64,000 nucleotides of DNA from Ruminococcus sp. (GCA_017403985.1 JAFRDE010000012.1:17742-81741); one strand, 5' to 3'; positions 25,704 through 34,383 are shown, numbered from the stretch's first letter. Numbers and translations: made by a program. Notes: generated by a model not told the origin, from the letters alone.

Positions 25704-27382
25704 GCGTTCTCCTCCTCGGCGTTCGCCTCATCCTCTAACTTGCGGTAGGCGACCTTGCCGACCAGCGTCTTAGGCAGCTCATCGCGGAAGACGATCTCCT
25801 TCGGCAGCGCGTAGACCGCTATGTTCAGCTTTAAGACGTCCATGATCTTCTGCTTCATGTCTTCGGTCGGCTCCACGCCGTCGTGCAGCACAACGTAAGC
25901 GCGTACCCGCTGCATGCGCCGCGGATCCCTGACGCCGATCACACAGCTGTACGCGACCTCGTCCACGCCGTCGATCAGGTTCTCGATGGGACCGGGGTAA
26001 ACATTGTAGCCGTTGGTGATGATCATACGCTTGATGCGCTGTTTGAAATAGACGTAGCCGTCCTCATCCATCGAGCCGAGATCGCCCGTATAGAGCCAGA
26101 TATTGCCGTCGGCTAACTGCCGCAGCGTATTCGCGGTCTCTTCGGGATTTTTCAGATAACGCGTCATCACCGAGGGTCCGCGCAGGATGATCTCGCCCTC
26201 CTCGCCGAAGGGCAGAACGTCGTCGGTGCCGGGTCTGACGATCTGGTAATAGGTGTCGGGATACGGCAGACCGATACTGTTCTCGCGGTATTCGTTCTTC
26301 GGCGTCAGACAGCTGGCGGTCACGCATTCCGTCAGGCCGTAGCCCTCGCGCACCTGTATATCAGCGTGATGCTCCTTGAGAAATTTATCGATCTTCTTCT
26401 TGAGTTCAACGGACAGCGAGTCGCCGCCGCAGAACATGCCGAGCAGATAGGACAGATCCTTGCCCTCGAGCTCCGGTAAATGCAGGAGCGCCTCAAAGAT
26501 GGTCGGAACGCCCGCGATAAAGTTGGGGCGCTTCTGCACCAGCGCCTTGGCATAAGTGTGCTTGTTGAAGGTCGGCATCAGCATACAGCACGCGCCGTAG
26601 ATGAGCGGGACATGGATATTGATGCCCAAGCCGAAGCCGTGGAACATCGGCATACAGCTGAGCACTCTCATCCCGCGGGTGATCTCGATATCCATCGCCG
26701 TTTTTGACTGCATGGCGCAGGCGTTGAAGTTCAGATCGGTCAGGCAGATGCCCTTGGGCAGTCCCGAGGTGCCGCCGCTGTAAAGGATCGCCGCGGTACG
26801 GTCTTTCTCATAGCCGACGACAGGAGCGCTGTCAACCTTTTCGGCGCCTTTGAGGAAGTTCCGATACAAAATACTGTTTTCGGTGTTGGGATATTTCAGA
26901 TAGCTTTTGCCCTTTTTCAGCAGATAGACCGCCGCCAGATGCAGAGGCAGCTCGTTCTGCATGCGGCAGATGATCGCCGTCACCGCGTGATCGGCATTCT
27001 TGATCGCCCTGGAAACGTTTTCAAAGAACAGATCCACCGTAACGATAGCTTTGCTCTCGCTGACGTCCAGATAATAGGTGATCTCCTTCTGCGCCGATTG
27101 GGGATGCACCATATTGCAGATCGCTCCGATACGGTTCAGCGCGTAGAAGCACTCCAGCGTCTGCGGGATGTTCGGCAGACAGAGGGTAACAGCATCGCCC
27201 TTACCGATACCCATGGCGGTAAAAGCCTTCGCGCAGCGTTCGATGCGCTTCATCAGCTCTTTATAGGTGATATATTTTCCGTAGAACTCTATCGCGGCGT
27301 CGTCGGGGTATTCCTTCACCGTCCGCTCGACCATCTGATACATGGTCAGCGCGGGGTAATCGATCATCAATTTATCACTCAT
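25700..27382 (-). CDS. AMP-dependent acyl-CoA synthetase (long-chain-type)
   Basis: 560 residues from ATG 27380-27382 (MSDKLMIDYP), with GAGG upstream. Adenylation motifs: LYSGGTSGLPKG, EGYGLTE, YTGDLGSMDEDGYVYF, RMIITNGYNVYPG, and PKTLVGKVAYRKL with the C-terminal lysine. It activates a carboxylic acid to acyl-AMP and then acyl-CoA. Unlike the two fusions near 9-14 kb it has no HTH-cupin part and no T-box. Operon with the MBL hydrolase, E2-like protein and lipoprotein. Confidence 0.9.
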   Translation of the reverse strand: MSDKLMIDYPALTMYQMVERTVKEYPDDAAIEFYGKYITYKELMKRIERCAKAFTAMGIGKGDAVTLCLPNIPQTLECFYALNRIGAICNMVHPQSAQKEITYYLDVSESKAIVTVDLFFENVSRAIKNADHAVTAIICRMQNELPLHLAAVYLLKKGKSYLKYPNTENSILYRNFLKGAEKVDSAPVVGYEKDRTAAILYSGGTSGLPKGICLTDLNFNACAMQSKTAMDIEITRGMRVLSCMPMFHGFGLGINIHVPLIYGACCMLMPTFNKHTYAKALVQKRPNFIAGVPTIFEALLHLPELEGKDLSYLLGMFCGGDSLSVELKKKIDKFLKEHHADIQVREGYGLTECVTASCLTPKNEYRENSIGLPYPDTYYQIVRPGTDDVLPFGEEGEIILRGPSVMTRYLKNPEETANTLRQLADGNIWLYTGDLGSMDEDGYVYFKQRIKRMIITNGYNVYPGPIENLIDGVDEVAYSCVIGVRDPRRMQRVRAYVVLHDGVEPTEDMKQKIMDVLKLNIAVYALPKEIVFRDELPKTLVGKVAYRKLEDEANAEEENA

Positions 27383-27489
27383 AATGTTTTCCTCGTCTGT
27401 ATATCTATGCACATACAGTCATATTTTAATGGAAAATCATGCTCTTGTCAATTTATTTATGCAATCCCGCGGTTTTCATAAAAACAAAA

Positions 27490-27521
27490 CGCTCCCCGTT
27501 CACAAAAAGCAAACGGGGAGA
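27490..27521 (-). terminator. Intrinsic terminator after the 1403-residue dockerin gene
   Basis: CTCCCCGTT-TGCTTTTTGTG-AACGGGGAG followed by CGTTTTGTTTT on the minus strand. Confidence 0.8.
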
Positions 27522-27542
27522 TAAAAATGATATTCAGTTTGA

Positions 27543-30500
27543 TCAGGTTGTTATCGTCTTACCGATCTCATACGGAACGCTCATTCCGGCGAGATATCTT
27601 TGAATATAGGTAGCGTCAATGATATCTACTGTACCGCTTCCGTCGACGTCGCCTGCCGCATCGTTATAAGTTTTTGTAACACTCATATCGGCAAGCTCAC
27701 GCTGGATCCATGATACGTCGATGACCGTCACAACACCGTCTCCGTCAACATCGCCGAGGATATAGGGATCGGCGGGTTTATCGCTGATATAACGCATAGT
27801 AACGATATCGGAGGTCACGCTGTAGTTGCCGCAGATAACCACACAGCGCACGCCCTTATCGACATAGCTGCCCTTATCGTTACCGTCGATATCGATGCTG
27901 TATTCGCTGTGGAACACCTCTTCGCTGTCGACTGTCTTGTTGGGCTGAGACACTGTTTCGGTTTTGACCGTCTGCCATTTATCCGTCGCCTCATCAAATC
28001 GCTGCCAGCAGAAATCCATCGTGCTGTCGATGTCAACCGTCTTTACGGCGTCTATGCCGAAGGTCGCGGTCTCATCGGCGGTATTCTCCGCCATCCAGTA
28101 GGTTTTCGGCTGCTGCGTGATTTTGATCTTGCCGTTGGTATTCTGTTCGATACTGCCGGTCGAAATTGAATCCGTTAGGATGCCTTCGGTCACGATCACC
28201 GTACCGTCCTGCTCACTCTGCACCGTTGCGGGAGCAAGATAGAACCTTTCTTCATCACTGTAAGTGTTCTTAGCCAAATGAACGGTATAAAGCGTGTAAT
28301 CGGAGTTTTGATCCGGTTTGATCACCATCTCTTTGTTCTGGAGATGGATCATGTTGTTGCCGGTGTTTGCGTCGGACATATAGATGTTATAGCCGGTCGC
28401 CCTACGCTCGGGATTGCGGTTTTTGCTCTTCCACATCAGGGTGATATCCGCAGAGCCGTCGTCGTACTTCTTCATCGACTGGATCGTGAAATTCTCAGGT
28501 TGTTCGGGCGGAAGATCATAGTTCTCCGTGAAGTAGCTCAGCGCGTAGACGTCTGTGTTGGCGCTCATATCGACATTATCGTCGTCGATCCCCTCACGGT
28601 CGATCTCAAAGCCTTCCATCTTGTAGCAGACTGAGGTCGCTGTGTAATTGTACAGAGAACCGCTTTCGGGATCGTAATGACGGATCTGGCTGTTGACCTT
28701 AGTATACTCATTATCCTGAGGAAGATCGGAAAAGCTCACACCGTCAGGCAATGTGCGGACCGGGGAGTTGTAGATTGTGGTGAAGGTCACACCGTCGGAG
28801 TTGGTTCTGCCGGCTGTGCCGCCGATCTGAGCCGTAAAATTACCCGTAACACTGCTGCCTCCCTTGAAGATCAACGCGTTCGCCTTGAAGCCGAATTTGA
28901 CCGATAGCGAAAAGTTGCCTGTTACGCTGCCGGAATTATCGGTTTCGGTCGCGAAGGTCAGGCTCGCGCCCTTCATAACCTCATTTTTATTATTTTCGAC
29001 GTCAACGGCAACCATACCGCAGTCAGTTTCGCTCACATCACCGATCGTGGTCTTGCCGATCGCGTCGGGCAGATTGTGGTCATACAGAGAGGGATCGCCG
29101 TAACAGGATTTGGCGAGCTTATCCCTGTCGATCATCTTGGCAGAGGTATCGGGGGGCAGGGTGTCTTCGGTTTGCGGCGTACCGTCGATGGCAGTCTGAA
29201 GCGCCGTATTGTACTGATCGATCGTCAGAGAGGAAAAGACAGGATCCTGTGCTTCGCTGAACTCCACGATCTCAGGCTCCTCGTCAGGATTCTTGGTTTT
29301 GACGACCTCATAGACATTGACGATGATCGGTATGACATAGCATATAACGCAGTCATCGGGAGAGTCTATCATAATGCTCTTGGTAAGCTCCCTCTGGTGG
29401 GCGCAGGAATGGCTGAAAACAAAGTCGAGTCCGGCGGAGATCGACGTTTCAACTTCCGATTCTGCTACCACCGCGCCGAATGAAACCTCTTCGGAATAAC
29501 CTGCCGCAATTCCCACTCCGACATTCAACCCGGAATAGTTGCTCAGACCGGTCGTGATATCGAACTCGTAGTTGTAGAGCGAATTCACTTCCGGATAATA
29601 GGGAGGAACCTGCATGACGGCATACAGCACCGGAGCGGAGTAGGTAGCATAGGAGCCCGCCCAGCGGTAGTAGTAGGTATCCTCCTCCGTGTTCATGAAG
29701 TTGACAAACAGCGTGGTACCGTAGTCGTCCTCGTTTCTCTTGCTGAAATAGTCGTTATACGCCTTGTATGACCAATGATCATCATCGTTGGAATCGGTAT
29801 CCGAAATGATGGAGATATCCATATAGACGTTATCATCGTTCGCGTCGACGGGGTCGGAGGATACGATCGCAATCTGATCGACGGCGGAATCGTTGAAGAA
29901 ATGGCCCGATGCACAGGTGCTCAGCCACATGGTACTGTCTTCGGGATCCTTGTCGGCGCAGACATGCTCGCTCAGATCATAGCAGTACTCCTTGCTGAAG
30001 GAGACGTTGCTGCCGAAATTCTCGATATCATGTCCCGGCTGGGTGTCTGCGATATAGTAGAGCGGCGTACCGTCCGTTTTCTTGTCGGTATAGACGGGCG
30101 TGCCGGTGACCTTGGCGTTCTGACAGTCGAGGATCACGCCCTGGATGCAGAGCTGATCCTTTGTACCGGGCGAATCATAGAGATAATGACCGGCGCACAT
30201 CGCCGTCGGCTCGATCGCGCTGTAATGATTGATGCCGAGGTTGCCGGGAGCGGCTACCTCCATCGGCGCAGCCCAGACCATTTGATACTCCGTGCCGGTA
30301 TAGGTGATGATATTGACATAGTTGGACGATTGATCGAAGGAACCGTAGCGGCGATTTTCATCATTCGCACCTTCGGGCTTAGTCATATCCTTTTCTTTGA
30401 GACCCGCGACAACGAGCTCCTTGAAGCCGTCGCCGTTGAGGTCGGCGTCACAGGAGTTGACGTAATTCATACGCTTGGTGTTGTTGTCGAACGGCAGATA

Positions 30501-31754
30501 CTCGTAGCGGAACATCTGAACAAATTTGTTGTCCTCTGCGCTGTCCTTATCATAGCTGAATATCTTGGTGATAGAGTTGATATCCAGGTTTTTATTCTTA
30601 TAATGACGCGGAACGGAGACCGTGATCACCAGGTCGTCGTGCGTTTTGTACTGCGTCGCGCCCGTGGAGGAGTGTTTATCCTCGCCCAGACGGATCGAGG
30701 TAGTAGACAGAGCAACGGTAGGCAAGTACCAATCCTCTCCCATATGGGAGTAATCGTCAGTGAAATCCTTGATATGGATATTGCCAAGCTCAGTGTGAGA
30801 GAAGTTGCCGCTGCTGTCCTTATTGAACTTCATGATGACGACGCGCGCATCATTTGCGTCGCCGTCGTTCTTTTTATCGGGCATATAATAGGCGATCTCT
30901 TCCAAGCCGTCGTCGTCATAGTCGCCCACAGCCAGCGGTACATAGCCTCTGCTCTCGCCGACGGGGATATCGCGGACATAATCACCGGACTGCATATAGA
31001 CGGTGTACTCGTCGACTTTATTCCATTTGAACTTGTCGCCGTCCGCGACTCTGTCAAACAGCTCCATACGGATCGAGGAACCTTTATTGGGATCGTCTTC
31101 CTTATAGCACAGGCTGTAATATGCCAGCTCATCCAAGCCGTCGCCGTCAACGTCGATACCCATACCGTTGCTGGTCTGGATATCCCAGCTGTCGCTGTCG
31201 TCATGCCAGTAATAGTAATCGGTCTCTCTGGCGAGACTGGTCAGATTATCGTTCAGATCCGCCGCGTTGCCGATATTGACGTCGTTGTAGGTGTTGATGT
31301 ACGCTTCATAGTGATCGTGATGGTCGGTATCACACACCAGCAGCTCGTTCGGGTTGACAAAGGTGAAGCCCGACATCGGGTTCTGGTACTGTGCGTCGGT
31401 TGCGTATTCCTGCGCCTTCGCCGACAAAGCGGCAGAGTCAAAATTCAATGAATCATAGACGCTGCTGTCACAGGAAAGAGAGATAAAGTTCTCATCATAA
31501 TCCTCCTGACCCTGCTGTACATAGCTGAGCGCCTCGCTGCCGTCCAGCTCGCTGGATTTTCCGGTATGCGGAACCAGAAGCGAGGTTTCCAGATCGTCCG
31601 TGCTGTACTGTCCGAAGCCGGCGTCGCCTTCAAATACAGGCTCGCTGTTCTCCGGGTATTCCAGAGCAGAAACGCTGACGCTCATGCCGAAAGCGGATAT
31701 AATGATCAGTACGGAAAGTACGATCGCTAACAGTTTTTTGCCGAATCGCAACAT
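27543..31754 (-). CDS. Very large secreted dockerin protein with FG-GAP/VCBS-like repeats
   Basis: 1403 residues; signal peptide of ~30 residues (LLAIVLSVLIIISAFG). FG-GAP-like calcium loops appear as DVDGDGLDELAYY, GDYDDDGLEEIAYY and DADLNGDGFKELVVAG in the N-terminal ~450 residues. The middle (~700-1000) is beta-rich (GIAAGYSEEVSFGAVVAESE, FSLSVKFGFKANALIFKG) and I do not recognise it. A fibronectin-III-like segment follows (~1080-1180), then a type I dockerin at the C-terminus with two copies of DVDGxGxVxxIDxxxIQR. The dockerin would attach it to a cohesin scaffold (cellulosome/amylosome-like). Enzymatic activity is unknown. AAGGAGG precedes the start. Confidence 0.85.
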   Translation of the reverse strand: MLRFGKKLLAIVLSVLIIISAFGMSVSVSALEYPENSEPVFEGDAGFGQYSTDDLETSLLVPHTGKSSELDGSEALSYVQQGQEDYDENFISLSCDSSVYDSLNFDSAALSAKAQEYATDAQYQNPMSGFTFVNPNELLVCDTDHHDHYEAYINTYNDVNIGNAADLNDNLTSLARETDYYYWHDDSDSWDIQTSNGMGIDVDGDGLDELAYYSLCYKEDDPNKGSSIRMELFDRVADGDKFKWNKVDEYTVYMQSGDYVRDIPVGESRGYVPLAVGDYDDDGLEEIAYYMPDKKNDGDANDARVVIMKFNKDSSGNFSHTELGNIHIKDFTDDYSHMGEDWYLPTVALSTTSIRLGEDKHSSTGATQYKTHDDLVITVSVPRHYKNKNLDINSITKIFSYDKDSAEDNKFVQMFRYEYLPFDNNTKRMNYVNSCDADLNGDGFKELVVAGLKEKDMTKPEGANDENRRYGSFDQSSNYVNIITYTGTEYQMVWAAPMEVAAPGNLGINHYSAIEPTAMCAGHYLYDSPGTKDQLCIQGVILDCQNAKVTGTPVYTDKKTDGTPLYYIADTQPGHDIENFGSNVSFSKEYCYDLSEHVCADKDPEDSTMWLSTCASGHFFNDSAVDQIAIVSSDPVDANDDNVYMDISIISDTDSNDDDHWSYKAYNDYFSKRNEDDYGTTLFVNFMNTEEDTYYYRWAGSYATYSAPVLYAVMQVPPYYPEVNSLYNYEFDITTGLSNYSGLNVGVGIAAGYSEEVSFGAVVAESEVETSISAGLDFVFSHSCAHQRELTKSIMIDSPDDCVICYVIPIIVNVYEVVKTKNPDEEPEIVEFSEAQDPVFSSLTIDQYNTALQTAIDGTPQTEDTLPPDTSAKMIDRDKLAKSCYGDPSLYDHNLPDAIGKTTIGDVSETDCGMVAVDVENNKNEVMKGASLTFATETDNSGSVTGNFSLSVKFGFKANALIFKGGSSVTGNFTAQIGGTAGRTNSDGVTFTTIYNSPVRTLPDGVSFSDLPQDNEYTKVNSQIRHYDPESGSLYNYTATSVCYKMEGFEIDREGIDDDNVDMSANTDVYALSYFTENYDLPPEQPENFTIQSMKKYDDGSADITLMWKSKNRNPERRATGYNIYMSDANTGNNMIHLQNKEMVIKPDQNSDYTLYTVHLAKNTYSDEERFYLAPATVQSEQDGTVIVTEGILTDSISTGSIEQNTNGKIKITQQPKTYWMAENTADETATFGIDAVKTVDIDSTMDFCWQRFDEATDKWQTVKTETVSQPNKTVDSEEVFHSEYSIDIDGNDKGSYVDKGVRCVVICGNYSVTSDIVTMRYISDKPADPYILGDVDGDGVVTVIDVSWIQRELADMSVTKTYNDAAGDVDGSGTVDIIDATYIQRYLAGMSVPYEIGKTITT

Positions 31755-31788
31755 AGTACGATCCCTCCTTCTATTATTGTTACTCTAT

Positions 31789-31817
31789 ACTATAATAAAA
31801 AAGAGTCAGTTTGACAA
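31789..31817 (-). promoter_or_regulatory. Sigma-A-type promoter of the large dockerin gene
   Basis: TTGTCA (31812-31817), 17-bp spacer, TATAGT (31789-31794), minus strand. The rest of 31818-32122 is AT-rich with no gene seen. Confidence 0.65.
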
Positions 31818-32122
31818 GAGTTTAACAACATTTTTATGCAATATTCCAATATGAATCCGCAAAACTCTACGCAGTATTCAGTTGTTCACTTTCTCACAGC
31901 TTGACAGGAAACGGAATCATCCGGAAAAGCTCAAAGCGGCAGAAATTATTCTTCGCCGCTTTAACGATACTTGCAATCGCAGTCAAAGCCTTTGAGATAT
32001 GCCGGCTTGCGATTTATTCACGAAACAACAAAAATGTTGAGAAAGTTTAGAATACATATTAAAAAGAATTGATAATTCTGTTACCATTCGAAGTGTAATC
32101 GATATAACAGCATAGAGGTTTT

Positions 32123-32980
32123 ATGATGAAAAGCATATTCAAACGCGGATTATCCCTGCTGATCAGCCTGATCCTGATCTGTTCTTTAGTACAGGGCGCG
32201 GCTGCGGCAACGCTCAACGGAACCGGTACCGGGTTCGTCAACAAAGCAAAGCGTACGATCCTGTTCTATGTCTGCGGCAGCGATCTCGAAACGGAATCGG
32301 GACTCGCCTCGTTCAATATCAGGCAGATTCTGAAATCGAATTTCAGCGCCGATGACAACGTAAAGTTTATTGTGCTGACCGGCGGTTCGCTGCTATGGAA
32401 TCTCGAAAGCGAATATCTCTGCGATCCGAACGGTCTCGGTCTATCGACAGACGAAGAAACCGGCGAGTATACCGTCAGCAGCGAGTATAACCAGCTTTGG
32501 GAAGCCAAGGGTGCCGACGCTGCCGAGAATGCCGGTAAGCTCGTATTGCTTGACGCGGACGGTATCACGGGCGCGGACGGCGATGATCTCTGTCTGAAAG
32601 TGACGCATTACGGCGAGACGCTGGAGGAAGGATTGGATTATACATGGGAGAAGAAGAATCCCAATGATGATCTGACGGTCCCCGGAGAATATGAGATCGT
32701 ACTGATCGGCAAGAGCAAATATGTCAGAAGAGCGACCAAAACGATCACCGTCAAGACGGGACTTCTGGGCGACGCGAATCTCGACGGCGTTGTGGACATC
32801 ACCGACGCGACGACGATCCAGCGGTATGATATAGGGATGATCGAACTCAGCGACGCGGCTTTGACCCTCGGCGATGTTGACGGCGACAACGACGTCTGTA
32901 TCATCGACGCGACATGGCTACAGCGCTTCGACGCAGGGATGAAAGCGCCCGACGGTATCGGGAAACCGATCAATCAATAA
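32123..32980 (+). CDS. Secreted dockerin protein with truncated clostripain-like (C11) N-terminus
   Basis: 285 residues; signal peptide ending near GAAAAT (~30). Residues ~40-125 (RTILFYVCGSDLETESGLASF ...) match the first part of clostripain-family C11 cysteine peptidases, but the catalytic His and Cys regions are absent. Residues ~150-215 (LCLKVTHYGETLEEGLDYTW) look like a small Ig-like repeat, then a type I dockerin follows (GDANLDGVVDITDATTIQRY and GDVDGDNDVCIIDATWLQRF). Probably an internally deleted peptidase or a binding module. AGAGG lies upstream of the ATG. Confidence 0.82.
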   Translation: MMKSIFKRGLSLLISLILICSLVQGAAAATLNGTGTGFVNKAKRTILFYVCGSDLETESGLASFNIRQILKSNFSADDNVKFIVLTGGSLLWNLESEYLCDPNGLGLSTDEETGEYTVSSEYNQLWEAKGADAAENAGKLVLLDADGITGADGDDLCLKVTHYGETLEEGLDYTWEKKNPNDDLTVPGEYEIVLIGKSKYVRRATKTITVKTGLLGDANLDGVVDITDATTIQRYDIGMIELSDAALTLGDVDGDNDVCIIDATWLQRFDAGMKAPDGIGKPINQ

Positions 32981-33065
32981 ATCGACTCCAAAGGAGTCAC
33001 AATCAAATAAAAAAAGCAGCAGATCCACCAAACCGGTGCTTCTGCCAATTGTTCAGCTTAACGAT

Positions 33066-33111
33066 AAAAAGAGTCCGAAAAATTCGGACTCTTTTTTGGT
33101 GCGCCCGACAT
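33066..33111 (-). other. Duplicate tRNA-Leu 3' end plus terminator (remnant)
   Basis: The 14 bases TGTCGGGCGCACCA (minus strand, 33098-33111) are identical to the 3' end of the split tRNA-Leu at 33331 and, as there, are followed by a terminator hairpin (AAGAGTCCGAA/TTCGGACTCTT, 33066-33097). No tRNA body precedes them. A plus-strand TTCAAATCCTCTCGGGC at 33257-33273 is a third, inverted resemblance. This looks like debris of earlier integration at the same tRNA gene. Confidence 0.6.
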
Positions 33112-33295
33112 CCGTTTGGTTCATTGGAAATGTATGACGTCGTTTATTACACACTGCTCCCGTACCTATGTATTATCTGCTCTCTCCTTAAAAACAGTCC
33201 TCAGGACTGTTTTTACCTTCGTCTCTTCGTGCGGCTTGAGACTCGGCACAGTCGCCTTCAAATCCTCTCGGGCACACTTAGATTGTACAGATCAA

Positions 33296-33326
33296 TAAAA
33301 GGATACCCGAATGGGTATCCTTTTAT
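33296..33326 (-). terminator. Terminator of the tRNA-Leu 3' half / element tRNA array
   Basis: AAAAGGATACCC-ATTCG-GGGTATCCTTTTATT on the minus strand, five bases past the tRNA 3' end. Confidence 0.85.
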
Positions 33327-33330
33327 TGAA

Positions 33331-33380
33331 TGGTGCGCCCGACAGGATTTGAACCTGCACCCTTGCGGACCGGAACCTAA
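33331..33380 (-). pseudogene. tRNA-Leu(UAG) 3' half, split by the mobile element
   Basis: Minus strand from TTAGGT through TCCGG (3' anticodon stem), a Leu-type long variable arm, the T arm (CAGGTTCAAATCCTG) and CGGGCGC-A-CCA. No matching 5' half is adjacent. Joined to 59709-59747 at the shared TTAGGT it gives anticodon stem CCGGA/TCCGG, acceptor GCGCCCG/CGGGCGC and anticodon UAG, a complete class II tRNA-Leu. Confidence 0.93.
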
Positions 33381-33390
33381 TGGTAACGTC

Positions 33391-33402
33391 ACCTCGGTGG
33401 AA
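33391..33402 (-). repeat. Left-end inverted repeat of the element
   Basis: TTCCACCGAGGT on the minus strand, 10 bases inside the TTAGGT core; matched by 59691-59702 on the plus strand. Probable recombinase arm site. Confidence 0.85.
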
Positions 33403-33455
33403 GAATAATCTAAGTCAAAATCTCATATTACATCAGGTGCTTGTTGCCCAGCTTT

Positions 33456-33531
33456 TGGTGGCGCCTGCGGGATTTGAACCCTGCATTACCGGATTGAAAG
33501 CCCGGTGTCCTAACCATTAGACTAAGGCGTC
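33456..33531 (-). tRNA. tRNA-Glu(UUC)
   Basis: Cloverleaf with acceptor GACGCCT/AGGCGCC (one A-C mismatch), D arm with AATGGTTAGGAC, anticodon loop CTTTCAA (UUC), T arm GTTCAAAT with one stem mismatch, and encoded CCA. The mismatches suggest relaxed selection. Last of four tRNA genes at the left end, transcribed toward the tRNA-Leu 3' half. Confidence 0.88.
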
Positions 33532-33548
33532 ATATAAGGTTATATTTA

Positions 33549-33625
33549 TGGCGGCTCGGACGGGACTCGAACCCGCAACCTCCCGATAGACAGTCGGGTA
33601 TTCTGCTCATTTGAATTACCGAGCC
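33549..33625 (-). tRNA. tRNA-Asp(GUC)
   Basis: Acceptor GGCTCGG/CCGAGCC with G-CCA, anticodon loop CTGTCTA (GUC), T arm GCGGGTTCGAGTCCCGT. The D loop lacks the usual GG, and position 37 is U instead of a purine, so it is a divergent tRNA. Confidence 0.83.
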
Positions 33626-33630
33626 GTATG

Positions 33631-33705
33631 TGGTAGCTCCTGCGGGAATTGAACCCGCGTTTCCGGATTGAGAATCCGGCGTCGTAACCACTTGACTAAG
33701 GAGCC
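33631..33705 (-). tRNA. tRNA-Glu(CUC)
   Basis: Acceptor GGCTCCT/AGGAGCT, anticodon stem CCGGA/TCCGG around loop TTCTCAA (CUC), T arm CGGGTTCAATTCCCG, encoded CCA. Confidence 0.87.
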
Positions 33706-33710
33706 TTATT

Positions 33711-33785
33711 TGGTACTCCGGGATGGACTGGAACCAATCATCAAGCGATTATAAGTCGCTCGTTTTGCCTTTAAACTACCGGAGC
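33711..33785 (-). tRNA. tRNA-Ile(UAU)
   Basis: Acceptor GCTCCGG/CCGGAGT, anticodon stem GCGA/TCGC around loop CTTATAA, anticodon UAU (AUA codons), T-loop GTTCCAGTC, encoded CCA. Bacteria usually read AUA with a lysidine-modified CAU tRNA, so a UAU tRNA-Ile is uncommon. No clear promoter was seen; a TTGACA lies about 17 bases upstream of CATATG at its 5' edge but would start inside the tRNA. Confidence 0.87.
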
Positions 33786-33849
33786 ATATGCTCTCGTCTG
33801 TCCGAGATGTCAACCGTCTTTCCGATTTGCCGTGATATTGATAAACACT

Positions 33850-34077
33850 TTATGAATAAACTAAAATGTTGTTGATATTTGTATTGAACAATACAGACAG
33901 AATTACCATATTGTCCAAAGTAGGCAATGCTGTACCGCGCTGCCATTTGTAAATCGCCTGCGGTGTTGAAAAGCCGAAAATCTGCTGCAGATTACCGACT
34001 GTTAAGCCCGCGTTTACTCTCAGCCGCTGAATATTTTGACCTGTCGCGGTCATATTGATTACAGGATAGGCAGACAT
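33850..34077 (-). CDS. Small XRE-family helix-turn-helix protein
   Basis: 75 residues from ATG 34075-34077 (MSAYPVINMT) with GGAGG eight bases upstream. GQNIQRLRVNAGLTVGNLQQIFGFSTPQAIYKWQRG is a Cro/C1-type helix-turn-helix. It probably regulates element genes; target unknown. A terminator separates it from the small ORF upstream. Confidence 0.85.
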   Translation of the reverse strand: MSAYPVINMTATGQNIQRLRVNAGLTVGNLQQIFGFSTPQAIYKWQRGTALPTLDNMVILSVLFNTNINNILVYS

Positions 34078-34126
34078 CTCTTTCACCTCCGAAAATTCAT
34101 ATTTGTCTGTTTTCAAGCACACAAAA

Positions 34127-34157
34127 ACCGCCTGCCCAACATGAGAGGCAGGCGGTG
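34127..34157 (-). terminator. Terminator hairpin between two small element genes
   Basis: CCGCCTGCC-TCTCATGTT-GGCAGGCGG followed by TTTTTGTG on the minus strand. Confidence 0.8.
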
Positions 34158-34175
34158 AATTTTCGCACGCAAAGG

Positions 34176-34310
34176 TTATTCGGGCGCGTTCAACCGTTTC
34201 AATTTACCACTCTCATATGGGCGCAATTCATTAATGCCCTCACGTTCTGCGTAGGACACGAAATCTCGCTCATATTCAGCTATGGCAAATGTGTAACGAA
34301 GATTGAACAT
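34176..34310 (-). CDS. Hypothetical 44-residue protein
   Basis: ATG at 34308-34310 (MFNLRYTFAIAEYERDF) with AAAGGA eight bases upstream, ending LNAPE. Polar and acidic/basic, no membrane segment, no recognised family. Own consensus-like promoter and terminator, which supports it being a real gene. Confidence 0.6.
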   Translation of the reverse strand: MFNLRYTFAIAEYERDFVSYAEREGINELRPYESGKLKRLNAPE

Positions 34311-34354
34311 TTGAATTTCCTTTCCGAGGTCTTACCTCTCTGTTTTCTGTAATC

Positions 34355-34383
34355 ATCTTAACACACAACAAGCTGCGTGTCAA
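34355..34383 (-). promoter_or_regulatory. Promoter upstream of the 44-residue ORF
   Basis: TTGACA (34378-34383), 17-bp spacer, TAAGAT (34355-34360), minus strand; followed by a small GAGGTAAGACCTC hairpin in the leader. Confidence 0.75.

Noticed and set aside
29775-31451. 558-residue open frame on the plus strand
   Set aside because: Antisense to the large dockerin gene; translation is Ile/Val/Asp-rich without domain motifs.
33257-33280. Plus-strand tRNA gene suggested by TTCAAATCCTCTCGGGC
   Set aside because: Only a T-arm and partial acceptor can be drawn; there is no anticodon or D arm. Treated as remnant.
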